A stretch of 64,000 bases of DNA from Enterobacter soli ATCC BAA-2102. Lineage in GTDB: Bacteria > Pseudomonadota > Gammaproteobacteria > Enterobacterales > Enterobacteriaceae. Positions within the stretch are counted from its first letter, which is position 1. Every line of letters starts with the position of its first letter. Below are positions 46,170 to 54,103 of this stretch, in pieces. Made by a program: the position numbers and the translations under genes. A model generated the notes under the pieces. It searched no databases, was not told the DNA's origin, and saw only the letters and a list, made by a program, of their open reading frames with translations. Where the stretch lies: positions 124,001-188,000 of the forward strand of contig NZ_LXES01000024.1 in the NCBI RefSeq assembly GCF_001654845.1, in the 5' to 3' direction.

Positions 46170-47312
46170 ATGCACACCCGTAGCCTGCTTGTCGCTTCAC
46201 TCTCTTTACTTGCCACCGCCGCCATCGCCCAGCCGCAGTACGCCTGGGTGGGAACCTATAATCCCAACGGAGAAGGGCTGTACCGCTTTACCGTCGACCC
46301 GCAAACCGGCGCACTCGGCAACAAAACGCTGGTCAGTAAACTGCCCAATGCTGCGCAGCTCACCATCTCGCACGATGGCAAAACGCTGTACGTGGCAAGC
46401 GAAGTGGAGCAGGGCGTGGTGCAGGCATTACGCGTGGGGGATAACGGCGCGGTGAGTGAATTAAATCAGGTGGCTTCCGGTGGGGCTGGCCCGGTTTATC
46501 TCTCTTTAACGCCCAATGGCCGTCATCTGCTGGTGGCAAACTATGTGAGTGGCTCCATTGCCGTGTTGCCCGTGAAGGCGGACGGCAGCCTGGGGGATGC
46601 ATCGGATACCCATCAGGATCAGGGTGAACCGGGCGCTGCTAAACCGCAAGCCGCAGCGGAAGGGAGTTTTGCGGTAAGCGATCATAATGGCCCACATGCG
46701 CACATGATCGCCGCCGATCCTGGCGGAAAGTATGTTTTTTCCACCGATCTTGGGCTGGATCGCATCTATCAGTACCGTTTTGACGATCAAAGCGGAAAGC
46801 TGACGCCGAACGATCCGCCGTTTATCAGCGCCTCTTCAAAAGGGGCCGGGCCGCGCCATTTCGTCTTTACGCCAAAAGGTGATGCCCTGTGGCTGATTAA
46901 CGAAGAGGCGTCTACGCTGACCCATTATGCCGTAAATGCAAATGGCACCCTGAAAGAGGGCAAAACGCTTTCGGCATTGCCAGCAGGCTATAAAGGCACC
47001 AGTTTTGCCGCCGGGCTGGCATTAAGTGCAGACGGTAAACAACTGTATGTGGCTAACCGTTTGCATAACAGCATCGGGCACTTTACCGTAACAGCAGATG
47101 GCACGCTGACGCATCAGGACGATGTCTGGACGCGTGGTGATTACCCGCGCTCGCTGACGCTGGATAAACAAGGACGCTGGCTCTACGTCATGAATCAGCG
47201 CAGTGACAACATCACCCGATTCCGCGTAGCGGAAGACGGCAAACTCAGCTTCGAACCGGACTATACGCCGGTTGGCAGTCCATCCCAGATGGTCATTTCA
47301 CCTTCTCCCTGA
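46170..47312 (+). CDS. Exported lactonase-family seven-bladed beta-propeller protein
   Basis: The protein has 380 residues. A signal peptide covers about 1-20 (MHTRSLLVASLSLLATAAIA), so it should act in the periplasm. The rest is a 6-phosphogluconolactonase-type beta-propeller (YAWVGTYNPNGEGLYRFTVD, NGPHAHMIAADPGGKYVFSTDLGLDRIYQY, GAGPRHFVFTPKGDALWLINE). The start at 46170 has AGGAG; upstream codons to 46131 fall in the repeat. Cytoplasmic Pgl hydrolyses 6-phosphogluconolactone, but an exported member would meet unphosphorylated lactones. It is separated from the aldolase gene by the repeat pair. Confidence 0.87.
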   Translation: MHTRSLLVASLSLLATAAIAQPQYAWVGTYNPNGEGLYRFTVDPQTGALGNKTLVSKLPNAAQLTISHDGKTLYVASEVEQGVVQALRVGDNGAVSELNQVASGGAGPVYLSLTPNGRHLLVANYVSGSIAVLPVKADGSLGDASDTHQDQGEPGAAKPQAAAEGSFAVSDHNGPHAHMIAADPGGKYVFSTDLGLDRIYQYRFDDQSGKLTPNDPPFISASSKGAGPRHFVFTPKGDALWLINEEASTLTHYAVNANGTLKEGKTLSALPAGYKGTSFAAGLALSADGKQLYVANRLHNSIGHFTVTADGTLTHQDDVWTRGDYPRSLTLDKQGRWLYVMNQRSDNITRFRVAEDGKLSFEPDYTPVGSPSQMVISPSP

Positions 47313-47331
47313 GCTGTAAGAGGACAACGAC

Positions 47332-49242
47332 GTGCGATTCCCGAACCAACGTTTAGCGCAACTTTTCGAACTGTTGCAAAACGAAACGCTGCCACAGGAC
47401 GAACTGGCGCAGCGGCTGTCGGTGTCCACGCGTACCGTCCGTGCTGATATCACTGCCCTGAATGCGCTGCTGGCGAGCCACGGCGCACAGTTTATTCTGA
47501 GCCGGGGTAATGGTTACCAGCTCAAAATCGACGATGCGGCGCGCTATCAGCAGCTTCAGGATTCTCACCCGCGCGCGCTGCGTATTCCTCGCACGGGGCC
47601 GGAGCGAGTGCACTATCTGGTGGTGCGTTTTCTGACATCGGCCTTTTCGCTTAAGCTTGAAGATCTGGCCGACGAATGGTTTGTCAGCCGCGCCACGTTG
47701 CAAAGTGACATGGTGGAAGTGCGCGAGTGGTTCCACCGTTACAATCTGACTCTGGAAACCCGTCCGCGCCACGGCATGAAGCTGTTTGGCAGCGAGATGG
47801 CGACCCGCGCCTGTCTGACCGACCTGCTCTGGGAGCTGGCGCAGCAGGACAGCCTGAACCCGCTGGTCACCGAAGTGGCGCTGAATGCAGGCGTGCCTGA
47901 ACAGATGGTCATGGTGCTGCATGATGCGTTAACCCGTCACCACATCCGCCTGACGGACGAAGGCGAACTGTTCCTGCGCCTGTACTGCGCGGTGTCGGTG
48001 CGCCGTATCAGCGAAGGTTATCCCCTGCCGGAGTTCCACGCGGAAGATGTGGAAGAGAACGTGCGGGAAGCGGCGAAAGACATCGCGGTGACCATTCAAC
48101 AACTGGCGGGCAAGGCGCTGGCCCCCTCGGAAGAGAATTGGCTTTGCGTGCACATTGCCGCGCGCCAGATCCAGGAGATTGCCCCAAGCGCCATCAACGC
48201 CGACGACGATGAAGCGCTGGTCAATTACATCCTGCGTTATATCAACACGCACTATAACTACAACCTGCTCAGTGATGAGCAGCTGCACGCGGATTTGCTC
48301 ACGCACATTAAAACCATGATCACTCGCGTGCGGTATCAAATCATGATCCCCAACCCGCTGCTGGATAACATCAAACAGCACTACCCGATGGCCTGGGATA
48401 TGACTCTGGCGGCGGTATCAAGCTGGGGTAAATACACGCCGTATGTGATCAGCGAAAACGAGATTGGCTTCCTGGTACTGCATATCGGCGTCGGACTGGA
48501 ACGCCACTACAACATTGGCTACCAGCGCCAGCCCCGCGTGCTGCTGGTGTGCGATGCGGGCAACGCGATGGTGAGAATGATTGAGGCGGTGCTCCAGCGT
48601 AAATATCCACAGATTGAGGTGACGCGCACCCTCACGCTGCGCGAGTACGAGCAGGCAGAAAGCCTCAGCGAAGATTTTGTGATCTCAACGGCGCGCATCA
48701 GCGAAAAGGCGAAACCGGTGGTGATGATCGCCCCGTTCCCGACCGACTACCAGCTTGAACAAATCGGCAAGCTGGTGCTGGTGGACCGCACCCGACCGTG
48801 GATGCTGGATAAATACTTCGACGCCGCCCATTTCCGCATTATCGATAAACCTATCGACCAGCAGACGCTGTTCCGTGAATTGTGCGGACAGCTTGAAAGC
48901 GAAGGCTTTGTCGGCGCGGAGTTTCTCGATTCCGTGGTCGAGCGTGAGGCGATCGTGAGCACCATGCTCGGTGAAGGGATTGCGTTGCCGCACTCCCTGG
49001 GCCTGCTCGCGCAGAAAACCGTGGTCTATACGGTGCTGGCACCGCACGGCATCCCGTGGGGCGATGAAACCGCACACGTGATTTTCCTGCTCGCCATCAG
49101 CAAAAGCGAGTATGAAGAGGCGATGGCGATCTACGATATTTTCGTCACTTTCCTGCGCGAACGGGCCATGACGCGGCTTTGTGGCTGCAAGGATTTTGCC
49201 GGGTTTAAGGCGGTGGCGATGGAGAGTTTGAGCCGATTTTGA
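47332..49242 (+). CDS. BglG/MtlR-type transcriptional activator with PRD, EIIB-like and EIIA-like domains
   Basis: The protein has 636 residues from a GTG at 47332 (AAGAGG upstream). Order: HTH_11 (about 5-60), Mga-type HTH (about 85-160), PRD1 (about 175-285), PRD2 (about 290-395), EIIB-like domain with C407 in LLVCDAGNAMV, and fructose/mannitol-type EIIA domain with active-site H554 in GIALPHS. PRD2 has both conserved His (H325, H384); in PRD1 the first is Tyr (Y218) and the second is H274. The N-terminal HTH instead of a CAT RNA-binding domain marks it as a DNA-binding activator of the LicR/MtlR kind. It likely controls this cluster. Confidence 0.9.
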   Translation: MRFPNQRLAQLFELLQNETLPQDELAQRLSVSTRTVRADITALNALLASHGAQFILSRGNGYQLKIDDAARYQQLQDSHPRALRIPRTGPERVHYLVVRFLTSAFSLKLEDLADEWFVSRATLQSDMVEVREWFHRYNLTLETRPRHGMKLFGSEMATRACLTDLLWELAQQDSLNPLVTEVALNAGVPEQMVMVLHDALTRHHIRLTDEGELFLRLYCAVSVRRISEGYPLPEFHAEDVEENVREAAKDIAVTIQQLAGKALAPSEENWLCVHIAARQIQEIAPSAINADDDEALVNYILRYINTHYNYNLLSDEQLHADLLTHIKTMITRVRYQIMIPNPLLDNIKQHYPMAWDMTLAAVSSWGKYTPYVISENEIGFLVLHIGVGLERHYNIGYQRQPRVLLVCDAGNAMVRMIEAVLQRKYPQIEVTRTLTLREYEQAESLSEDFVISTARISEKAKPVVMIAPFPTDYQLEQIGKLVLVDRTRPWMLDKYFDAAHFRIIDKPIDQQTLFRELCGQLESEGFVGAEFLDSVVEREAIVSTMLGEGIALPHSLGLLAQKTVVYTVLAPHGIPWGDETAHVIFLLAISKSEYEEAMAIYDIFVTFLRERAMTRLCGCKDFAGFKAVAMESLSRF

Positions 49243-49274
49243 GATGAAGGCGGAGAGAGGATATCCGCCTTCAA

Positions 49275-49739
49275 TCACCGCAAGTGATGCACAACCTGGT
49301 TACTGCTGCCGCGCCAGATAAGCGCCGGGTCTTTTAAATCCTGCACGAACTTGCCATCGACCAGCACGTTGATCAGATCCACCACCTCCATTTGGGCGGT
49401 GTTCAGTTCATCCAGCTTATAGCCCGTCCACACCCAGATATCTTTTCCCGCGCACTCGCGGCGAATGCGTTTAACCAGCTTCAGGATCTCCGGCACGTTT
49501 TGCGGATGCAGCGGATCGCCGCCCGACAGCGAAATCCCCTGGCGGTGAATGCGCGTGTCGTTCAGGTCGTTGATGATCCGGTCTTCCATCTCCTGGGTGA
49601 ATGGCATCCCGGAATTTACACGCCAGGTGCTTTTGTTGTAGCAGCCAGGGCATTCGTGAACGCAGCCTGAAACGAACAGGGTGCAGCGGGTGCCGGGGCC
49701 GTTGACGATGTCGACGGGATAATACTGGTGGTAATTCAT
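49275..49739 (-). CDS. nrdG: Anaerobic ribonucleoside-triphosphate reductase activating protein NrdG
   Basis: The protein has 154 residues. C26, C30 and C33 in SGCVHECPGCYN form the radical-SAM CxxxCxxC motif that holds the 4Fe-4S cluster; SLSGGDPLHPQN is the SAM-binding GGDP-type motif. It makes the glycyl radical on NrdD. Length equals the E. coli protein. It lies downstream of nrdD, separated by two repeat copies. Confidence 0.97.
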   Translation of the reverse strand: MNYHQYYPVDIVNGPGTRCTLFVSGCVHECPGCYNKSTWRVNSGMPFTQEMEDRIINDLNDTRIHRQGISLSGGDPLHPQNVPEILKLVKRIRRECAGKDIWVWTGYKLDELNTAQMEVVDLINVLVDGKFVQDLKDPALIWRGSSNQVVHHLR

Positions 49740-49753
49740 AACGTTAACCTGAT

Positions 49754-49863
49754 GCCCTTACCCCGGCCCTCTCCCACAGGGAGAGGGAGAAAACCGGCGT
49801 CAGGCTCAACAATGTGCTCGATCGGTTCCCTCTCCCTTGAGGGAGAGGGCTAGGGTGAGGGGG
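49754..49863. repeat. Dispersed CCCTCTCCC-type repeats, copies 6 and 7 between nrdD and nrdG
   Basis: Copy 6 (49754-49787, CCCTTACCCCGGCCCTCTCC..) and copy 7 (49827-49863, CCCTCTCCCTTGAGGGAGAG..GGTGAGGGGG) are in inverted orientation with about 40 bases between. They sit within the nrdD-nrdG transcription unit. Confidence 0.88.
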
Positions 49864-49880
49864 AAAATCCGGCGAAAAAC

Positions 49881-52019
49881 TTAACCTATCTGCCCATTCC
49901 CCAGATGTTTCACCCGGCGTTTCACCTCTTCCTGCTTACCGGCGTTAAACGGACGCGCATCCGGGCTACCAAGATAACCGCACACGCGGCGGGTGACGGA
50001 AACGCGAGCCGCATCGTGGTTACCGCATTTCGGGCAGGTGAAGCCTTTGCTGGTGCACTCAAACTCACCGGTGAAACCGCACTCGTAGCACTCGTCGATT
50101 GGCGTGTTCGTGCCGTAATACGGCACGTGCTGATAGCTGTAATCCCACACGTCTTCCAGCGCTTTCAGGTTGTGCTGGATGTTCGGGTACTCGCCGTAAC
50201 AGATGAAACCACCGCTGGCGATTGGCGGGTAAGCCGCTTCAAAGTCGATCTTGTCGTACGGGTTAACCTTTTTCTCAACGTCCAGGTGGAAGCTGTTGGT
50301 GTAGTAACCTTTGTCGGTTACCCCTTCCACAATGCCGAATTCTGCGGTGTCCAGGCGACAGAAACGGTCGCACAGGTTTTCACTTGGTGTGCTGTACAGG
50401 CTGAAACCGTAGCCCGTTTCATCTTTCCACTGGTCAACCGCATCTCGCAGACGCTGGACGATAGCGACGCCTTTCTCACGCAGGGCTTCGCTGTCGTACA
50501 TATGCGTGTCGCCACACAGCGCGTTAATGGTCTCGTGAATGCCGATGTAACCCAGAGAAATAGACGCACGGCCGTTTTTGAAGATCTCTGATACGTCATC
50601 GTCCGCTTTCAGACGCACGCCGCAGGCCCCTTCCATATAGAGGATTGGCGCGACGCGGGCTTTCACCCCTTCCAGGCGCGCAATACGGGTCATCAGCGCT
50701 TTACGGGCCAGTTGCAGGCGCTCATCCAGCAGTGTCCAGAAGGCGGCTTCATTGCCTTTGGCTTCCAGCGCGATGCGCGGCAGGTTAAGGCTGATCACAC
50801 CCAGGTTGTTACGCCCGTCGTGGATCTGCTCGCCATTTTCATCTTCATACACGCCGAGGAAGCTGCGGCAGCCCATTGGCGTTTTGAACGAACCAGTGAC
50901 TTTCACCACCTGGTCATAGTTCAGGATGTCCGGATACATACGCTTGCTTGCGCACTCCAGCGCCAGCTGTTTGATGTCGTAGTTCGGATCGCCAAACTTA
51001 TGATTCAGACCGTCGCGGATAGCGAATACCAGCTTCGGGAACACGGCGGTTTTGCGGTTTTTGCCGAGACCAGAAATACGGTTGCGCAGAATCGACTGCT
51101 GGATCAGGCGCGATTCCCAACTGGTGCCCAGGCCAAAGCCAAAGGTCACAAACGGGGTCTGGCCGTTAGCGGTATGCAGCGTGTTCACTTCATATTCGAG
51201 CGACTGGAATGCGTCATAGCACTCTTTTTCAGTGCGCGAATGCGCATAGCCGTCCGCGTCCGGGATCTGCCATTCTTCAGCAGTTTTACGGTGTTTGTTG
51301 AAGCTCGCCGTCACGAACGGCGCCAGCACTTCATCAATACGGTTAATGGTGGTGCCGCCGTAAATGTGGCTGGCAACCTGCGCGATAATTTGCGCGGTTA
51401 CTGCCGTGGCAGTAGAGATCGATTTTGGCGGCTCAATCTCGGCGTTACCCATTTTAAAGCCGTGGGTCAGCATCCCTTTCAGGTCGATCAACATACAGTT
51501 GAACATCGGGAAGAACGGCGAGTAGTCGAGATCGTGGTAGTGGATCTCACCGCGCTCGTGCGCGGAAACCACATCGCGCGGCAGCAGGTGCTGACGGGCA
51601 TAGTGTTTGGCAACAATACCGGCCAGCAGGTCGCGCTGGGTAGGAATCACTTTACTGTCTTTGTTGGCGTTTTCGTTGAGCAGCGCAGAGTTGGTTTGCT
51701 CGACCAGGCCGCGAATGTCCTGGTTCAGACGACCACGTTTTTCGCGCTGGACGTCACGGTCGTGACGGTATTCTATGTAAGCACGGGCCAGCTGCTTGTA
51801 CGGGCCCGCCATCAGCTGGTTCTCAACAGCGGTCTGGATCTCGCTGATATCCACCTGGCTACGTTCGGTCATCTGGCTGCTAACGACTTCTGCGACGGTG
51901 GCGCAATAATCTGCGTCATCGACTCCCGCTGCTTTAGCTGCACGCAGAATGGCTTCTTTGATGCGCTCTGATTTAAACGGCACTTTACAGCCATCACGTT
52001 TCATCACATGCGGTGTCAT
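49881..52019 (-). CDS. nrdD: Anaerobic ribonucleoside-triphosphate reductase NrdD
   Basis: The protein has 712 residues, as in E. coli, from the ATG at 52019 (MTPHVMKRDGCKVPF). An N-terminal ATP-cone (about 1-95) is followed by the ten-stranded barrel. Near the C-terminus two CxxC pairs (CYECGF and CPKCGN) bind zinc, and the glycyl radical loop RRVCGYLGSPDARPFN follows. It reduces ribonucleoside triphosphates when oxygen is absent. Opposite-strand frames of up to 419 codons here are shadows. Confidence 0.97.
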   Translation of the reverse strand: MTPHVMKRDGCKVPFKSERIKEAILRAAKAAGVDDADYCATVAEVVSSQMTERSQVDISEIQTAVENQLMAGPYKQLARAYIEYRHDRDVQREKRGRLNQDIRGLVEQTNSALLNENANKDSKVIPTQRDLLAGIVAKHYARQHLLPRDVVSAHERGEIHYHDLDYSPFFPMFNCMLIDLKGMLTHGFKMGNAEIEPPKSISTATAVTAQIIAQVASHIYGGTTINRIDEVLAPFVTASFNKHRKTAEEWQIPDADGYAHSRTEKECYDAFQSLEYEVNTLHTANGQTPFVTFGFGLGTSWESRLIQQSILRNRISGLGKNRKTAVFPKLVFAIRDGLNHKFGDPNYDIKQLALECASKRMYPDILNYDQVVKVTGSFKTPMGCRSFLGVYEDENGEQIHDGRNNLGVISLNLPRIALEAKGNEAAFWTLLDERLQLARKALMTRIARLEGVKARVAPILYMEGACGVRLKADDDVSEIFKNGRASISLGYIGIHETINALCGDTHMYDSEALREKGVAIVQRLRDAVDQWKDETGYGFSLYSTPSENLCDRFCRLDTAEFGIVEGVTDKGYYTNSFHLDVEKKVNPYDKIDFEAAYPPIASGGFICYGEYPNIQHNLKALEDVWDYSYQHVPYYGTNTPIDECYECGFTGEFECTSKGFTCPKCGNHDAARVSVTRRVCGYLGSPDARPFNAGKQEEVKRRVKHLGNGQIG

Positions 52020-52042
52020 GATCACTCCATTTTAAAAACAGG

Positions 52043-52051
52043 TTATCCACA
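52043..52051 (+). promoter_or_regulatory. DnaA box 1 upstream of nrdD
   Basis: TTATCCACA is a perfect match to the strict DnaA consensus, 24 bases upstream of the nrdD start. Confidence 0.6.
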
Positions 52052-52119
52052 GAGGTGGAGAAGACTGCACCGGGCTGATGTATTGATAGCCCAGTCACTT
52101 CCCTCGTTCCCGACAGTTG

Positions 52120-52128
52120 TTATCCACA
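52120..52128 (+). promoter_or_regulatory. DnaA box 2 upstream of nrdD
   Basis: A second perfect TTATCCACA in the same orientation, 77 bases from the first. Confidence 0.6.
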
Positions 52129-52210
52129 ATTCCGGAGAGCTGAGTCGCCGTCTTGTTGTAGGAATAGTAGACGATAAATACAAGATGTTGGGTCGGCGTG
52201 CATTTTAAGT

Positions 52211-52234
52211 GCTACATATAGTGATTTGCATCAA
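52211..52234. promoter_or_regulatory. FNR site and possible NrdR half-box upstream of nrdD
   Basis: GTGAT-TTGC-ATCAA (52221-52234) matches the FNR consensus TTGAT-N4-ATCAA except at the first base. The overlapping GCTACATATAGTG (52211-52223) resembles half of an NrdR box. FNR and NrdR are the known regulators of nrdDG. The rest of the 374-base gap (52020-52393) holds the DnaA boxes and the treC hairpin only. Confidence 0.6.
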
Positions 52235-52362
52235 ACATGTTTGCGTTTTATTTGATGCAGAACAAAGTAAAAAGACGAGAGTACAAATGACGGGCGCTAC
52301 AGCGATTGTAAATTGTCGTGGGAAAAATCTGATTAATTATTCAACAAAAACAGTAAGGTAAA

Positions 52363-52384
52363 CCGGGCATATTGCAATGCCCGG
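52363..52384 (-). terminator. Hairpin after treC
   Basis: CCGGGCAT and ATGCCCGG pair around a six-base loop, ten bases past the treC stop; on the minus strand a weak TTTACCTT tail follows. Confidence 0.65.
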
Positions 52385-52393
52385 CGATGAAAA

Positions 52394-54052
52394 TTACGAC
52401 TGAAGCCACCAGACGGCTTCAAACGGACGCAGGGTCATGGCCTGCGGTGCGTTGGCCGCTTCCGCATAGTTACTCATCACTACCTGCCATTCGCTGCTCT
52501 GTATGTCTGGCTGCCATTGCTGGCACGCATTGCTGAGGTTTGCCGCCACGATCAGGGTTTGCCCCTGCCACTGACGACGGTAGCACCACAGGGATGGATG
52601 CTCAGGGAGCAGATCCTGATAATCCCCCCACGTCAGGACCGGCAGCGTTTTACGCAGCGCAATCAGCGACTGGTAGGTATAGAACACCGAATCCGGGTCG
52701 CTCAGTGCCGCGCTGGCGTTAATGCTCTGGTAGTTATCGCAGACCGCAATCCACGGTTCACCCGCCGTAAAACCGGCGTTTGGCGAGGCATCCCACTGCA
52801 TTGGCGTCCGGCCATTATCACGGGATTTACTGGCGAGGATCTCCAGCAGTTCATCCGCTTCACGGCCCGCGGCGCGCAGCTCGGTGAACATATTCAGGCT
52901 TTCCACATCGCGATAATCCGTGATCTGGCGGAAGTGCGGGTTGGTCATGCCCAGTTCTTCACCCTGGTAGATATACGGCGTGCCCTGCATTCCATGCAGC
53001 ACCATCGCCAGCATTTTGGCGGCCGGGACGCGATGCTCGCCCTCATCGCCAAAACGCGACACGATGCGCGGCTGATCGTGGTTACACCAGAAGAGGGCGT
53101 TCCAGGCCACGTTATGCATTCCCTGCTGCCAGTGGCTGAACAGGGTTTTCAGCGCCACGTAATCGGGCTGCGCTTTCGTCCATTTTTCGCCGTCAGGGTA
53201 GTCCACCTTTAGGTGATGGAAGTTAAAGGTCATCGACAGCTCGCGTCCATCCAGGGAGGCGTACTGCTGGCAGTTTTCTAACGAGGTGGAAGACATCTCG
53301 CCCACCGTCATCAGGCTGCGCGGGGTGAAGACGTCGCGGCTCATCTCCTGCAAATATTCGTGAACGCGCGGCCCGTCGGTGTAAAAGCGACGGCCATCGC
53401 CGTGCTCATCATTCGGGAATGTCTGATCTTTGGAGATAAGGTTAATCACGTCGAGACGTAAACCGTCCACGCCGCGATCGGCCCAGAATTCGCACACTTT
53501 TTTCAGCTCGGTGCGCACTGCCGGGTTTTCCCAGTTCAGATCCGCCTGTTCCGGAGCGAACAGGTGCAGATAGTACTGCTCGCTGCCCGCGTGCCAGCGC
53601 CAGGCATTGCCGCCAAATTTAGAGCGCCAGTTGTTCGGCAGCAGGCCATCCGGCGTGCCGTCGCGCCAGATATAGAACTGGCGATACGGGCTCTCTTTGT
53701 TCAATGATTCGCGGAACCATGCGTGCTGGGTTGAGGTATGGTTAAGCACCATATCCAGCACAATGCGGATGCCGCGAGAATGGGCCTGCGCGACCAGTTC
53801 GTCAAAGTCATCCAGCGTGCCGTATGCCGGGTCGATGGCGGTGTAATTCGCCACGTCATAGCCGTTATCAATCTGCGGAGAGATATAGAACGGGGTCAGC
53901 CAGATGGCATCAATACCGAGATTTTTCAGGTAGTCGAGGCGCTGCGTTACGCCGCGTAAATCCCCGGTACCGCATCCGGTGGTGTCCTGAAAACTCTTTG
54001 GGTAAATCTGATAGATGACACCGTTTTGCCACCACTGAGGAAGGGTATTCAT
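52394..54052 (-). CDS. treC: Trehalose-6-phosphate hydrolase (alpha-phosphotrehalase)
   Basis: The protein has 552 residues, GH13 family. Start ATG at 54052 (MNTLPQWWQNGVIYQIYPKSF). Catalytic motifs are GLRLDVINL (nucleophile Asp), VGEMSS (acid/base Glu) and CNHDQPR (transition-state Asp); DMVLNHTS is conserved region I. It splits trehalose 6-phosphate to glucose and glucose 6-phosphate in the cytoplasm. It follows treB by 51 bases in one operon. Confidence 0.97.
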   Translation of the reverse strand: MNTLPQWWQNGVIYQIYPKSFQDTTGCGTGDLRGVTQRLDYLKNLGIDAIWLTPFYISPQIDNGYDVANYTAIDPAYGTLDDFDELVAQAHSRGIRIVLDMVLNHTSTQHAWFRESLNKESPYRQFYIWRDGTPDGLLPNNWRSKFGGNAWRWHAGSEQYYLHLFAPEQADLNWENPAVRTELKKVCEFWADRGVDGLRLDVINLISKDQTFPNDEHGDGRRFYTDGPRVHEYLQEMSRDVFTPRSLMTVGEMSSTSLENCQQYASLDGRELSMTFNFHHLKVDYPDGEKWTKAQPDYVALKTLFSHWQQGMHNVAWNALFWCNHDQPRIVSRFGDEGEHRVPAAKMLAMVLHGMQGTPYIYQGEELGMTNPHFRQITDYRDVESLNMFTELRAAGREADELLEILASKSRDNGRTPMQWDASPNAGFTAGEPWIAVCDNYQSINASAALSDPDSVFYTYQSLIALRKTLPVLTWGDYQDLLPEHPSLWCYRRQWQGQTLIVAANLSNACQQWQPDIQSSEWQVVMSNYAEAANAPQAMTLRPFEAVWWLQS

Positions 54053-54103
54053 AGTTCGTTCCTGCAAATGCGAAGGGGCGCAATTGCGCCCCGAAAGATG
54101 AAG

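Noticed and set aside
50712-51971. A 419-codon open frame opposite nrdD
   Set aside because: It is fully antisense to a conserved gene, has no recognisable domain, and follows from the codon bias of nrdD.
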